Below, one piece after another: positions 8,422 through 16,983 of a DNA stretch of 43,632 bases (position 1 is the stretch's first letter; every line of letters begins with the position of its first letter). A model generated the notes under the pieces. That model did no database searches, was not told the origin of the DNA, and was given only the letters and a program-made list of their open reading frames with translations. Source of the stretch: Minisyncoccota bacterium. GTDB lineage: Bacteria > Patescibacteriota > Minisyncoccia > Phycocordibacterales > JABAAK01. The DNA lies in assembly GCA_958295675.1 (NCBI GenBank), contig OY282360.1:422394-466025 (forward strand). The letters are read 5' to 3'. Both the position numbers and the translations under genes were made by a program.

Positions 8422-9198
8422 TTAGTATGCTACTGCCGTTGAAGTGGCATCTACTGCGCTACCAGGCTGTGTCGCTTCACGCTGTTTCGCTTCAGTAAGC
8501 TCAGCAAGCAATTGCTGGATACGCGCGAGCATTTGCTGCACCTCTGCCTGTATCTCATCTGAGGTTCGTTCTCGCGGAGCATTCGCCCGGACAACCACTT
8601 CTTCAGCGGCAGATCCGGAACCTTGTTCCTGATTATTCTGAGTATTCAATGCAGTCATATCGGTCTCTTCTCCCCAGTGCCACTCAGGTGCGCGCACTTC
8701 GGATGACCTTCGATTTTCATCACTGTCCGCGTCGTCAGATTCCCGTTCTAATGCGGTTACTTCATCACGAAATTGATGCACTTTATTGCGAATGTAACTG
8801 CGCAATTCCCCCGCTTTCGCTTCAACCTGATCATGAAGATCTTCAAAACGGGATTGATCCGCTAACCCAAGAAAATCTTCATGCACCTCATCACCGTCAT
8901 CACTTAATTCGTTAATATCCCCGCGCAGACCGCGCAATGTCAGTTCCACAGCATCAGAACGGGATAAAAGACTGTCCCGGCGCAATTCAGCGCGAATATC
9001 AGAAATAGTGCCGGTGATACCAGATTCATCAAGCATGTCATCAAATTCACTGATTGCTTCATCATACTGATCATTAAGATATTCTAAGGACTCGTCATTC
9101 TCGGTGGCATAGACATGTATCGCCAGGAATGCGGAAGAAATAAAAGTAATAATAACAAATAATGAAAATAATAAAGAATGTGTTTTTGTATGTATCAT
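8422..9198 (-). CDS. Secreted coiled-coil protein, hypothetical
   Basis: About 258 residues from the ATG at 9198. The alternative at 9234 adds 12 residues, but CACACT at 9207-9212 lies 8 nt before 9198. There is an N-terminal signal peptide (~8-33) ending near H-V-Y-A-T-E. The mature part is strongly acidic and predicted helical, with heptad-like Leu spacing and a Ser/Asp-rich linker near 165-175. A second helix (Q-Q-M-L-A-R-I-Q-Q-L-L-A-E-L) lies near the C-terminus. An envelope or periplasmic structural role is possible but unsupported. Confidence 0.7.
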   Translation of the reverse strand: MIHTKTHSLLFSLFVIITFISSAFLAIHVYATENDESLEYLNDQYDEAISEFDDMLDESGITGTISDIRAELRRDSLLSRSDAVELTLRGLRGDINELSDDGDEVHEDFLGLADQSRFEDLHDQVEAKAGELRSYIRNKVHQFRDEVTALERESDDADSDENRRSSEVRAPEWHWGEETDMTALNTQNNQEQGSGSAAEEVVVRANAPRERTSDEIQAEVQQMLARIQQLLAELTEAKQREATQPGSAVDATSTAVAY

Positions 9199-9266
9199 AT
9201 GCGCATAGTGTGCCATGCGCGCGCATAGCAACAAAATAGTAGTTCATGTGGAAAAGTGGAAAACAA

Positions 9267-9362
9267 TCAATCCACCCACGGTATATGTTCGGTAAAGGCC
9301 CACATAAAAAGTATACCGACAAGAATCCAAAACATGACCATCAATATATTAAAATTTTCCAT
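9267..9362 (-). CDS. Possible 31-residue membrane peptide
   Basis: An ATG-to-TGA frame encoding a peptide that is almost entirely hydrophobic (I-L-M-V-M-F-W-I-L-V-G-I-L-F-M-W-A-F) and ends in E-H-I-P-W-V-D. That is the shape of a single-span small membrane protein. AACACT at 9369-9374 lies 6 nt upstream, a weak match to the local -10/ATG pattern. No homologue known to me; short hydrophobic frames also arise by chance. Confidence 0.3.
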   Translation of the reverse strand: MENFNILMVMFWILVGILFMWAFTEHIPWVD

Positions 9363-9405
9363 ACTAACAGTGTTGCATACAGTTTTCCATCATACTGATC
9401 TTTCA

Positions 9406-10167
9406 TTACAGTGTGCTGAAGATGTACGAGCATCTTACTCTGTCCGGCCAAAATCCTTTTATGCTGTTATTAGACGGTTTAGAATCCCATCGTATACCGT
9501 CCGCCTCGCCGACAAAACCGCTGTTGTCTATGCAAAAGTAATCCTTAGTCGCGGTATCATTATCATCCCGTATGCGTGCCCACACCATAAAGTTAGAGTC
9601 GTTGCTCGTGCACCCCGCTTCCGGCACCTCTGACTGTATTGTGGTGCCACGCTTCACCCACCCTTTCGTCAGGGACCATTCATAATCAGGGTGCGCAGTG
9701 TGTGCGTTTGCGGGATCAGTGCGCTTATGCGCGGCGGCATGGACATACGCAAGATTATGCCCAACAACACCCACAAATTCTCCATATGAAGGAACTGGTC
9801 TGTTGCCTGATCCTACTGTCCATTGAAACATCTCCCATCCAGGAAGATTTTTTCCGGTAACTGTGTTGACTTCATTAAATATATTTTGCATGACCGCTTT
9901 CACTTCCGGATTGAGTGGAATACGCACTAAATTACCACTGGGTCTGCAGAATGTAGATATTCTGACTCTATCATCTCTCCGGTTTTTCAAAAGTAGTTTG
10001 GTATGCAGGGTACCCATCTGCCGTACATTATGTTTTATAGAGACAATATTGGCCTGCTCTGTTGAATTGCCGATACTCACCACCACAATACCCGCAAGAA
10101 TACCGATAATCGCGACAACAATGATAAGTTCTATGAGTGTAAAAGCAGTGTTGCACCTGAATCGCAT
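9406..10167 (-). CDS. Type IV pilin-like protein
   Basis: About 253 residues. The N-terminus has the prepilin signature F-T-L-I-E-L-I-I-V-V-A-I-I-G-I-L, a short positively charged leader, then the hydrophobic alpha-1 helix with the conserved Glu at mature position 5. The globular part contains a W-x-x-x-P segment and four Cys that could form disulfides. It would be processed by a prepilin peptidase and assembled into a type IV pilus or pseudopilus; no other pilus gene is in the window. TATACT at 10176-10181 lies 8 nt before the ATG at 10167, which is why I prefer it to 10173. Confidence 0.88.
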   Translation of the reverse strand: MRFRCNTAFTLIELIIVVAIIGILAGIVVVSIGNSTEQANIVSIKHNVRQMGTLHTKLLLKNRRDDRVRISTFCRPSGNLVRIPLNPEVKAVMQNIFNEVNTVTGKNLPGWEMFQWTVGSGNRPVPSYGEFVGVVGHNLAYVHAAAHKRTDPANAHTAHPDYEWSLTKGWVKRGTTIQSEVPEAGCTSNDSNFMVWARIRDDNDTATKDYFCIDNSGFVGEADGIRWDSKPSNNSIKGFWPDRVRCSYIFSTL

Positions 10168-10175
10168 ATACATTC

Positions 10176-10181
10176 AGTATA
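10176..10181 (-). promoter_or_regulatory. -10 box of the pilin gene
   Basis: TATACT on the minus strand, 8 nt before the ATG at 10167. Confidence 0.5.
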
Positions 10182-10192
10182 CATTCTCAAAG

Positions 10193-11602
10193 TTACAAAG
10201 CGAGATAGTCCCGTGGATTGAGTTTCGCGCCCGGTGCGGATACGGGCACCAGAATACCTCTACAGAGACCTGCACGGGAAATCTGCTCATAGGAGACAAC
10301 TTGCACGCCATTTGAGTCGTACACACCGAAATGCAGATGCGGTCCGGTGCTGAATCCGGTGTTGCCGCTGTAACCGATTAAGTCGCCGGCGTTCACTTTC
10401 TGACCGAGCCGCACTTTCACCAGTGAAAGATGCGCGTACAGGGTACTGAGACCGAACGGATGTTTGATAAGAACCCATTTACCCCAGGATTGGCATCTGG
10501 GCACTAAGTCGGTATTACCCGTGCCGGTAACAATACCATCCGCGCTTGAGAGAAGCGCTGTGCCGGACGGTATGCCGAAATCAATACCGGCATGAAATGC
10601 ACTGCCATATTTGTGCGCGTTTCTGCGCGAGAAAGCTGTTTCACCGAATTCCTGGGTCACACGCGGCCGACCATCAAACGGAATACGCAACAAACCCGAC
10701 CGAGCTTTGGGCAACGAATCGGGATCACGCAGATACTCTATGCGTGATTCATATTCGTATAATTCCTGGAGTAGGGCAAGTCGCTCCGCCTGCTTTTCCC
10801 GTAATAATTTCTGATATTCTGTTTCATCATTTTTTGTCTTTTTTACCAGTGATTCTTTTTCTACAATTGAAAATTTATAGATTTGTCTTCGATCCTCAAG
10901 TTCACGCTGGCGTCCTTTCAGCGCGACGCGTTCGGCATGCACATCTTCCTTATTCTTTTCCATTTCTCTTGTTTCCCGCTCCAGATCATCCAAATGTGAG
11001 CGCAAAGAGGATGAATAACGATCTAACTCTTCCAAATGCCGCAATGCCTCAAAAAACGAAGGATTCAGAATAACAGAGACACTGTCACCGCGCAATTCAA
11101 ATTCATTCGCTCGCTGGTAGTTTTGTATAAGCACATTCCGCAAAATCCCGATATTCTCTTCGTTGTTATCAATTGAACTATTTAAAGAGGTAAGTTTGAG
11201 ATGTCCCTGATGAATATTACTTTCAGTAACATGTATCCGCGCTTCATTTCTCCTATTCGTCAATGTCAGGATATTCAGCTCACTCTCCAATGTGTCTTTC
11301 TTTTTATAAATCTGACTCAGTTCTCTGTTAATATTCTCAATCTCTTTCTCCGTGGTTTCAATCCGCTGCGCCCGATTGTTTATCTGGTCTTTTAATTTCT
11401 CAATTTCCGGATCCTCACGGATAAGAACAGCACCGTCAGATTCCTCATCCGTATCCACAGGCACATAGTCACCTTCCTGCCGATCAGTCCTTACGATAGT
11501 TTCCTGTGCTCGGACGACATGAAACAACAGTGAGGCAATGAAAAAAGAACCGCATAGTGCGAATACACAAATTGCTGCATACGCTTCATACCTCTTTCTC
11601 AT
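10193..11602 (-). CDS. M23-family peptidase with N-terminal coiled coil (EnvC/NlpD-like)
   Basis: 469 residues: signal peptide or anchor (~10-32), a long coiled coil (~60-290), then a LytM/M23 domain (~320-450). The zinc-ligand motifs H-A-G-I-D and H-L-H-F are intact, so it is probably an active endopeptidase on peptidoglycan cross-links, unlike catalytically dead EnvC-type activators. The coiled-coil plus LytM layout is that of division-linked hydrolases and activators. TATACT at 11614-11619 is 11 nt before the ATG. It sits between the pilin gene and the gltX-murG cluster but has its own promoter. Confidence 0.9.
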   Translation of the reverse strand: MRKRYEAYAAICVFALCGSFFIASLLFHVVRAQETIVRTDRQEGDYVPVDTDEESDGAVLIREDPEIEKLKDQINNRAQRIETTEKEIENINRELSQIYKKKDTLESELNILTLTNRRNEARIHVTESNIHQGHLKLTSLNSSIDNNEENIGILRNVLIQNYQRANEFELRGDSVSVILNPSFFEALRHLEELDRYSSSLRSHLDDLERETREMEKNKEDVHAERVALKGRQRELEDRRQIYKFSIVEKESLVKKTKNDETEYQKLLREKQAERLALLQELYEYESRIEYLRDPDSLPKARSGLLRIPFDGRPRVTQEFGETAFSRRNAHKYGSAFHAGIDFGIPSGTALLSSADGIVTGTGNTDLVPRCQSWGKWVLIKHPFGLSTLYAHLSLVKVRLGQKVNAGDLIGYSGNTGFSTGPHLHFGVYDSNGVQVVSYEQISRAGLCRGILVPVSAPGAKLNPRDYLAL

Positions 11603-11653
11603 ATAATAGTTTCAGTATACTCGTACATTCAGGAAACATGGCGGTACGCCTTT

Positions 11654-13072
11654 CTATGCACTGCCGCTCAGTTCACGCAAACGCACAACGCCTTTCTTCA
11701 CACGCATCAGGGTCTGTTTTTTACCGATTGCCTGCGCGATAACAAAAGGTCCGGGACTTTTTTCCCGCCCGGACAGCGCGACCCTGAGCGGCCAAAGGAC
11801 ACGCGATTTCCCCTGCTCCTCGGCATATTTCCATACGGCATCCTGCACATGCTTCTCATCCCATTGCCGGTACGCGCTCACTGATTTAAGCAGCGCATGC
11901 GTGCGCTCCAGAGATGTGAGTATTTGATCAGCAGAATACTGTTCTTTCGTGCTGTCTTTCGGCAACAGTAATGCCGCGGGGTAATCAGGTGCGGTAAAAA
12001 AGAAATCATACTCGCCGTTATGAATTGATTCCCGAACCTCAGAAAACACAATCCCCCGTTCCCGCACTGTCTGCAGTATGGTCTGTATAGAACGGGGGTG
12101 CAGACGCGAGCGTACAGGAAAGCGTTTCACAAGAGCCGGCACCACTTCACCCCGAAGACGGTTTTCCGGCATGCGCTGTATGCACTGCTTATTGAACCAT
12201 TGTAGTTTTTTCTCGTCAAAAATCGCTTCCTTTTTTTGTATATGTTCCAAGGAAAACAGTTCTATGAGTTCCTCAAGCGTGAAAATTTCCCGGTCATCTT
12301 TCGGATTCCAGCCGAGCAGTGCTATGGTATTTATCAGCGCTTCCGGAAGGTATCCTTGCTCAACGAACGAGAGAACAGAAACAGCATCTTTCCGCTTTGA
12401 GAGCTTGCCGCCACTCGGTGAATGGATAAGCGGGATATGCGTATACATCGGCGGAGATATGCCGAGTGCTTTAATGAGCAGCACTTGACGGGGTGTGTTA
12501 ACAATATGATCATCACCGCGCAGCACATGCGTAACACCCATTTCCGCATCATCTATGACAACCGCAAGATTATACAGCGGATCATCAGTACTCCGCGCTA
12601 TGACAAAATCACCGAGATCAGATGTATCTATGGTGATATCACTGCGAACGGTATCTGTGAATGAAACTTTCGGGTTCGTGTTCCTGAAACGCACAACTTC
12701 AACTTCCCTGCTCGGATCTTTTTTTGACGGTTCCCGTGACACATACGCATGGTCGCTATCAAGCAGACGAGCAATATACTCTCTATGGATCTCTTTCCGT
12801 TCCGACTGGCGCGTGACAGTATCCGGATGCAGTGAAAGCCAGTGCAGCGCGCTGAGGATTTCTTCTTCGTGTTTTTCATCACTGCGTTCGCGATCGGTAT
12901 CCTCAAATCTGACGGCAAAAATACCGTTATGTTTTCTTGCGAACAGGAAATTAAAAAGCGCGGTACGCGCGGTGCCGATATGGAACGAACCGGTCGGACT
13001 CGGTGCTATGCGAGTGACTACCTTTCCGGAAATATCGGATGATGTGTCTGTTGTTATACCATTATGCTTCAT
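11654..13072 (-). CDS. gltX: Glutamyl-tRNA synthetase
   Basis: 472 residues from the ATG at 13072, which overlaps the end of murG by 11 nt. A longer frame to 13204 would lie deep inside murG. Class I synthetase: R-I-A-P-S-P-T-G-S-F-H-I-G-T holds the HIGH motif at ~31-34, and K-L-S-K-R-K is the KMSKS equivalent. The C-terminal anticodon-binding helical domain is present. It charges tRNA-Glu, for which a gene is in this window, and possibly tRNA-Gln if the organism uses the amidotransferase route (not visible here). Translational coupling with murG is likely. Confidence 0.95.
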   Translation of the reverse strand: MKHNGITTDTSSDISGKVVTRIAPSPTGSFHIGTARTALFNFLFARKHNGIFAVRFEDTDRERSDEKHEEEILSALHWLSLHPDTVTRQSERKEIHREYIARLLDSDHAYVSREPSKKDPSREVEVVRFRNTNPKVSFTDTVRSDITIDTSDLGDFVIARSTDDPLYNLAVVIDDAEMGVTHVLRGDDHIVNTPRQVLLIKALGISPPMYTHIPLIHSPSGGKLSKRKDAVSVLSFVEQGYLPEALINTIALLGWNPKDDREIFTLEELIELFSLEHIQKKEAIFDEKKLQWFNKQCIQRMPENRLRGEVVPALVKRFPVRSRLHPRSIQTILQTVRERGIVFSEVRESIHNGEYDFFFTAPDYPAALLLPKDSTKEQYSADQILTSLERTHALLKSVSAYRQWDEKHVQDAVWKYAEEQGKSRVLWPLRVALSGREKSPGPFVIAQAIGKKQTLMRVKKGVVRLRELSGSA

Positions 13073-14213
13073 GAGATTTGAGAATATCCGCGAGTAAGCG
13101 CGCGATTTTTTTTGCGGCATCCGGTGTCGCGAACGCTTTGGCCTGTTCAGATAAATGTTTTCGATTTTCCTCGGAATTGAGTATCGCATCAATTTGAGAA
13201 ACAAGCAGATGCGGGGAAAGATTCTGTTCCTCTATGACAATACCCCCTGCTGAGCGCGCATAGGCGTAGGCATTCTTGCGCTGATCATGCGACACATCCT
13301 CACGAATCGGCACAATAATGGAAGGTATGCCCCACGATGCTATTTCAAATAAGGTTCCGGAACCTGCACGGGTAATGATAACATCAGCAACGGAATAGGC
13401 GACGCGCATATAGTACGGATTGAAATAATCAATGGGTCGGTAGGTATTGATTTCCTTGAAAGCGCGCAAAAAACTGGCGGATTCTTCTTCAACGGATTTG
13501 ATATGTTGTTTGCCGGTCTGATGCAATACTTGGTATTTTTTAAGCAGAATAGGCAGCGCATCAATAACATTATCATTTATATACTTCGCACCGGAAGATC
13601 CACCGAGTGCCAAAACTGTCGGCACATCAGGATCAAGTTTCAATAATTCATGCGCTTCAGGATTCGGATTATACATCACTTCCCTGCGCATCGGCGCGCC
13701 GATTAACGCGGCACGCTCTTTCTGTTTTTCAGTCAGTTCATGTTCCGCTTCAGGGTATGCCACGGCAATATACTTCGCGAATGATGCGGACCATTTTGTC
13801 ACTCTCCCGAGTGCGGCATCCGATTCATGAATCACTACCGGAATACGCAACAAACGGGCGGCAAAAAGGGTCGGAAAACTCGCGTATCCGCCTTTACTGA
13901 ATACCACATCAGGAAAGATGAAAAAAAGATTCATCAGTGCCTTCATAATACCGAATGCTATGGAAGAGAGAGAGAGAAAATTTTTCACATGCGAGACAAT
14001 ATCTTTTGTTCTGCGCCGTTTTCCCGCGGGACAATACACATACGCTATGCCGTTTTCGTACAGCGCTTTCTCGTCATATTTCGTCGGACCGAAATAGTAC
14101 TTATGCGGCTGTACTAATTGATTCTCCTGCGCGTACACATCTATCTCCTCAGCAACAGCAATAAGAGGATAAAAATGACCGCCGGTACCGCCGCCGACAA
14201 AAACTATTTTCAT
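13062..14213 (-). CDS. murG: UDP-GlcNAc:lipid I N-acetylglucosaminyltransferase
   Basis: 383 residues from the ATG at 14213. The start is fixed by M-K-I-V-F-V-G-G-G-T-G-G-H, the glycine-rich loop that opens MurG, and by TATACT at 14222-14227, 8 nt upstream. MurG adds GlcNAc to lipid I to make lipid II on the inner face of the membrane. Other family marks: S-K-G-G-Y-A-S-F-P, H-E-S-D-A, G-G-S-S-G-A and the G-S-G-T-L-F-E acceptor loop. It forms a cell-wall cluster with mraY and ftsW. Confidence 0.96.
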   Translation of the reverse strand: MKIVFVGGGTGGHFYPLIAVAEEIDVYAQENQLVQPHKYYFGPTKYDEKALYENGIAYVYCPAGKRRRTKDIVSHVKNFLSLSSIAFGIMKALMNLFFIFPDVVFSKGGYASFPTLFAARLLRIPVVIHESDAALGRVTKWSASFAKYIAVAYPEAEHELTEKQKERAALIGAPMRREVMYNPNPEAHELLKLDPDVPTVLALGGSSGAKYINDNVIDALPILLKKYQVLHQTGKQHIKSVEEESASFLRAFKEINTYRPIDYFNPYYMRVAYSVADVIITRAGSGTLFEIASWGIPSIIVPIREDVSHDQRKNAYAYARSAGGIVIEEQNLSPHLLVSQIDAILNSEENRKHLSEQAKAFATPDAAKKIARLLADILKSHEA

Positions 14214-14221
14214 ATATATCC

Positions 14222-14227
14222 AGTATA
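14222..14227 (-). promoter_or_regulatory. -10 box of murG
   Basis: TATACT, 8 nt before the murG ATG and just downstream of a terminator that ends the preceding gene. Confidence 0.5.
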
Positions 14228-14235
14228 TAGTATGT

Positions 14236-14272
14236 AAAAAAGAAAAAACCGCACTGCTTTTACAGTGCGGTT
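14236..14272 (-). terminator. Rho-independent terminator of the small membrane-protein gene
   Basis: Perfect 10-bp inverted repeat (AACCGCACTG / CAGTGCGGTT, 14247-14256 with 14263-14272) with a 6-nt loop. On the minus strand it is followed by a T-rich tract. It isolates the upstream gene from murG. Confidence 0.9.
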
Positions 14273-14280
14273 CTCTTCTG

Positions 14281-14634
14281 TTAGTGATTCGCGTGCCGTC
14301 GGGACAGGCGGACAAGCACATGAAACAGCAGGGCGAACAGCATCCCTGCCGCAATGCACACTAATGCCGGAACACTCATTTTCTCCAGCACGGCATCTTT
14401 GATGAGCGTACTCAAAAAAGAACCGCCAGGAACAAACACTAACGCAACGCCAAAAAAGGCATAACCGGCACAGCCGCCTGAAGTGATGCCATACAACGCC
14501 ATTTTCCGCGCAAGTTTCGGGTTGCCGTGCCGATGTCTCCATGATTCTGCTATCATGGACATAGCACAGAAAACGGATGAAACGCCAAGTACACACAGTG
14601 CAATCACTGTTGCTAGCCCGACTGTATCTTCCAT
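14281..14634 (-). CDS. Small three-span membrane protein
   Basis: 117 residues with about three hydrophobic segments (~5-28, ~48-72, ~88-110) and short basic loops (W-R-H-R-H-G-N-P-K). Not recognised. Unlike its neighbours it has a strong Shine-Dalgarno, AAAGGAGGT at 14639-14647, 4 nt before the ATG, and a perfect terminator right after the stop. A TATAGT at 14677-14682 could be its -10, giving a leader of about 35 nt. It sits between ftsW and murG, genes usually adjacent or near each other, and looks like a self-contained insert. Confidence 0.75.
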   Translation of the reverse strand: MEDTVGLATVIALCVLGVSSVFCAMSMIAESWRHRHGNPKLARKMALYGITSGGCAGYAFFGVALVFVPGGSFLSTLIKDAVLEKMSVPALVCIAAGMLFALLFHVLVRLSRRHANH

Positions 14635-14705
14635 GAAGACCTCCTTTCAGTTTGTAAAGAACCCTATATACAGAGTACTATACCGCCTGCTAACAGAACA
14701 AGGTG

Positions 14706-15872
14706 TTACACCAGCGATCCGCGATAGAGTTCCCGTTTTATCGGTTGCTGTTGAAGCACATTGAGAATAATACCGACTGCTACAAAGGTGAGAAGAAGCG
14801 AAGTGCCTCCGCGACTGAAGAATATAAGCGGTATACCGGTCGCGGGAAAACCGAGCACGACAAGTATATTCACAAAAAACTGGGCGGCAAACATAGTGGC
14901 GATGCCGACCACGATATATCTCCCGAATAAATCTTTTGTAAAATCAGCAACAGCATAGCAGAGAGTAAAGAAAAGAAGAAAAATGAAGATAAGCAGCAGC
15001 GAACCGATAAAACCGGTCTCAGCGGCAACAAGGGCAAAGATTGAATCAGTAGTCACTTCGGGAATATCAAGCTGAGCACTTTGGGAAACAAACCCGGGTC
15101 CCTGCCCGACCGCTCCGCCAACCCGGACGGCCTGCAAGTTTTGCAATGAGTGATACGCATCACCATACCTCTGTTCCGGCGTGAGTTCACCGAAATGCAA
15201 ATCATAGAATGTGGTGATACGGGTTGAAATGTATGACGGTCCGGCACTGATAAATCCGACACCGGCAATAGCGATGATAAGTATCATTATCCACCATTTC
15301 CACGGCAGGCGGGCGATAAGTGCCATACCCAGTACTGCCGCAACGATAATAAGGATGGTGCCGTAATCCGGCTGCGCCCAACTCGCGACAGCAAGAACAA
15401 AAAAAGCACCGAGTGTATACGCGATAAGATGTTTCACATTGCTCCGAACCTTTTTATGCGTGAACAAAAACGCGAAAAAAAGAATAAAGGCGATCTTCAT
15501 CACCTCGGAGGGCTGAAATTGGAGTAAACCGAAATCAATCCAGCGAACAGCACCATTTCGTTCAACAGCAAGCGGTGTCATTAGAATCAGCATGGCGACA
15601 CCGGTAAGTATGCTTATAGTGAATATAAAACGCCTGTACAACTGATAGCGGAAACGGGCGACTAAAAACATCAGACCGAAACCGAGCAAAAAGGCAAATA
15701 TTTGAATACCAAGTTGGATAAAAATGTTAATACTCGGATGATCAACCGCTTCCGCGATATACGCATAAAAAAGGAAAAAAAGGCCGATACAAAACAGGAC
15801 AACGGTCATAAAAATAATAAGACGGTACAACTGATCCCGATGAGTAATCCATGTACGAACAATGTTTCTCAT
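14706..15872 (-). CDS. ftsW: SEDS-family lipid II polymerase/flippase (FtsW/RodA)
   Basis: About 388 residues with around ten membrane spans. The start at 15872 lies 4 nt after the mraY stop; a longer frame to 15914 would overlap mraY. The family marks are L-Q-F-Q-P-S-E-V-M-K, E-T-G-F-I-G-S and the near-C-terminal P-A-T-G-I-P-L-I-F-F-S-R-G-G-T-S. SEDS proteins polymerise glycan strands from lipid II with a class B PBP. Neighbouring mraY and murG favour FtsW (septal) over RodA, but sequence alone does not separate them well. Confidence 0.88.
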   Translation of the reverse strand: MRNIVRTWITHRDQLYRLIIFMTVVLFCIGLFFLFYAYIAEAVDHPSINIFIQLGIQIFAFLLGFGLMFLVARFRYQLYRRFIFTISILTGVAMLILMTPLAVERNGAVRWIDFGLLQFQPSEVMKIAFILFFAFLFTHKKVRSNVKHLIAYTLGAFFVLAVASWAQPDYGTILIIVAAVLGMALIARLPWKWWIMILIIAIAGVGFISAGPSYISTRITTFYDLHFGELTPEQRYGDAYHSLQNLQAVRVGGAVGQGPGFVSQSAQLDIPEVTTDSIFALVAAETGFIGSLLLIFIFLLFFTLCYAVADFTKDLFGRYIVVGIATMFAAQFFVNILVVLGFPATGIPLIFFSRGGTSLLLTFVAVGIILNVLQQQPIKRELYRGSLV

Positions 15873-15876
15873 AGTG

Positions 15877-16917
15877 CTATAACAAAAGCAGCAATGATAC
15901 CCCGAATACAACACAAATAATAGTAACTAACATATATCGCAGCACAACCGATGAACCGGGTATGCCGATTGCTTCAAAATGGTGGTGCAATGGCGCTATA
16001 CGAAATAGTTTTTTCCCTGTCGCTTTCCTGTAAAGTAATTGCAGCACATTGGACACCCAGGTAGCGATAAGAATCCCACCGAAGATACATCCTATCCACA
16101 ACCCGGATCCGGAATCCGCGCAAACGGCAAGTAAGAAAGTGCTGATCGCGAAAAGAGTAGTGAGTGTGGTGATACCGGTTTCAGTGAGGTATGCTTTTGC
16201 CGGCGCATAATTCGCAAATAGCCACGGAATGAGCATACCGCCGGCAAGCAGTGACAGCAGGAGTACAACTGTATCACCCTGCAGCATGCTTACAATACCG
16301 ATACCGATAAATAGCACCAAGAAAATACTGCCCGACAGACCGTCCACACCGTCAATGACAGATGATATCTGCCAAAACAGACACCACAGCGTGAACAGCA
16401 CAGCCATAACCAAAGTACTGACAATCACATTTTCAAACGGCGCGAACGGAAGGAAAGTGATATGAGCAGGAAGGAGTGATGCGAAACCAAAACCGCAGAT
16501 AAGCATAATAACGCTATATAGCATCAAACGATCACGAATCCGCAGAGATTTTCGCTTGATAAGACCGATGTCCGTGAAGTCATCGTACAGCATCATAAGC
16601 GAGACCGCGGCGACAGTCAGCACAGCAAGCAACAGAATATCAGACCGAAGATACAACGCTAATGAAATACCGACAACAATCACCGTCGGCAGCAATGCTA
16701 ATCCTCCGACACGGGGAACACGCCGTTTCTTAATGCTTCGTTCCTCCCGTTCTCTGATTTTTTTGAATTCAGTCGCTTCCGTGCCGTACAGAGTTTTCTT
16801 CCTATCCCGCTTGTATGCGCGCATTTTTCTCAGTAACGGAATAACAACAGCAGTCACAAGCGCGCCGACAATAACAGACGACCAAAAAGTAATGAGCGCC
16901 AGCAAAGTAACATCCAT
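15877..16917 (-). CDS. mraY: Phospho-N-acetylmuramoyl-pentapeptide-transferase
   Basis: 346 residues, polytopic. It transfers phospho-MurNAc-pentapeptide to undecaprenyl phosphate, making lipid I. The diagnostic motifs are D-D-F-T-D-I, I-D-G-V-D-G-L-S-G (Mg-binding Asp region) and P-L-H-H-H-F-E. The first cytoplasmic loop is long and basic (~28-68), carrying R-V-P-R-V-G-G. The gene heads the mraY-ftsW unit. TACACT at 16927-16932 lies 9 nt before the ATG. Confidence 0.95.
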   Translation of the reverse strand: MDVTLLALITFWSSVIVGALVTAVVIPLLRKMRAYKRDRKKTLYGTEATEFKKIREREERSIKKRRVPRVGGLALLPTVIVVGISLALYLRSDILLLAVLTVAAVSLMMLYDDFTDIGLIKRKSLRIRDRLMLYSVIMLICGFGFASLLPAHITFLPFAPFENVIVSTLVMAVLFTLWCLFWQISSVIDGVDGLSGSIFLVLFIGIGIVSMLQGDTVVLLLSLLAGGMLIPWLFANYAPAKAYLTETGITTLTTLFAISTFLLAVCADSGSGLWIGCIFGGILIATWVSNVLQLLYRKATGKKLFRIAPLHHHFEAIGIPGSSVVLRYMLVTIICVVFGVSLLLLL

Positions 16918-16926
16918 ATAGTATTC

Positions 16927-16932
16927 AGTGTA
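16927..16932 (-). promoter_or_regulatory. -10 box of mraY
   Basis: TACACT on the minus strand, 9 nt before the mraY ATG. Confidence 0.45.
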
Positions 16933-16983
16933 GCAGACATATCTGCGAAGATAACGATAACACGGTATGATATGATGATAGGT

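Noticed and set aside
13073-13204. N-terminally extended gltX
   Set aside because: The extension lies inside murG and has no family resemblance; the ATG at 13072 precedes the R-I-A-P-S-P-T-G motif.
14214-14354. N-terminally extended murG
   Set aside because: It would cross the perfect terminator hairpin and the TATACT box; M-K-I-V-F-V-G-G-G-T-G-G-H is the normal MurG start.
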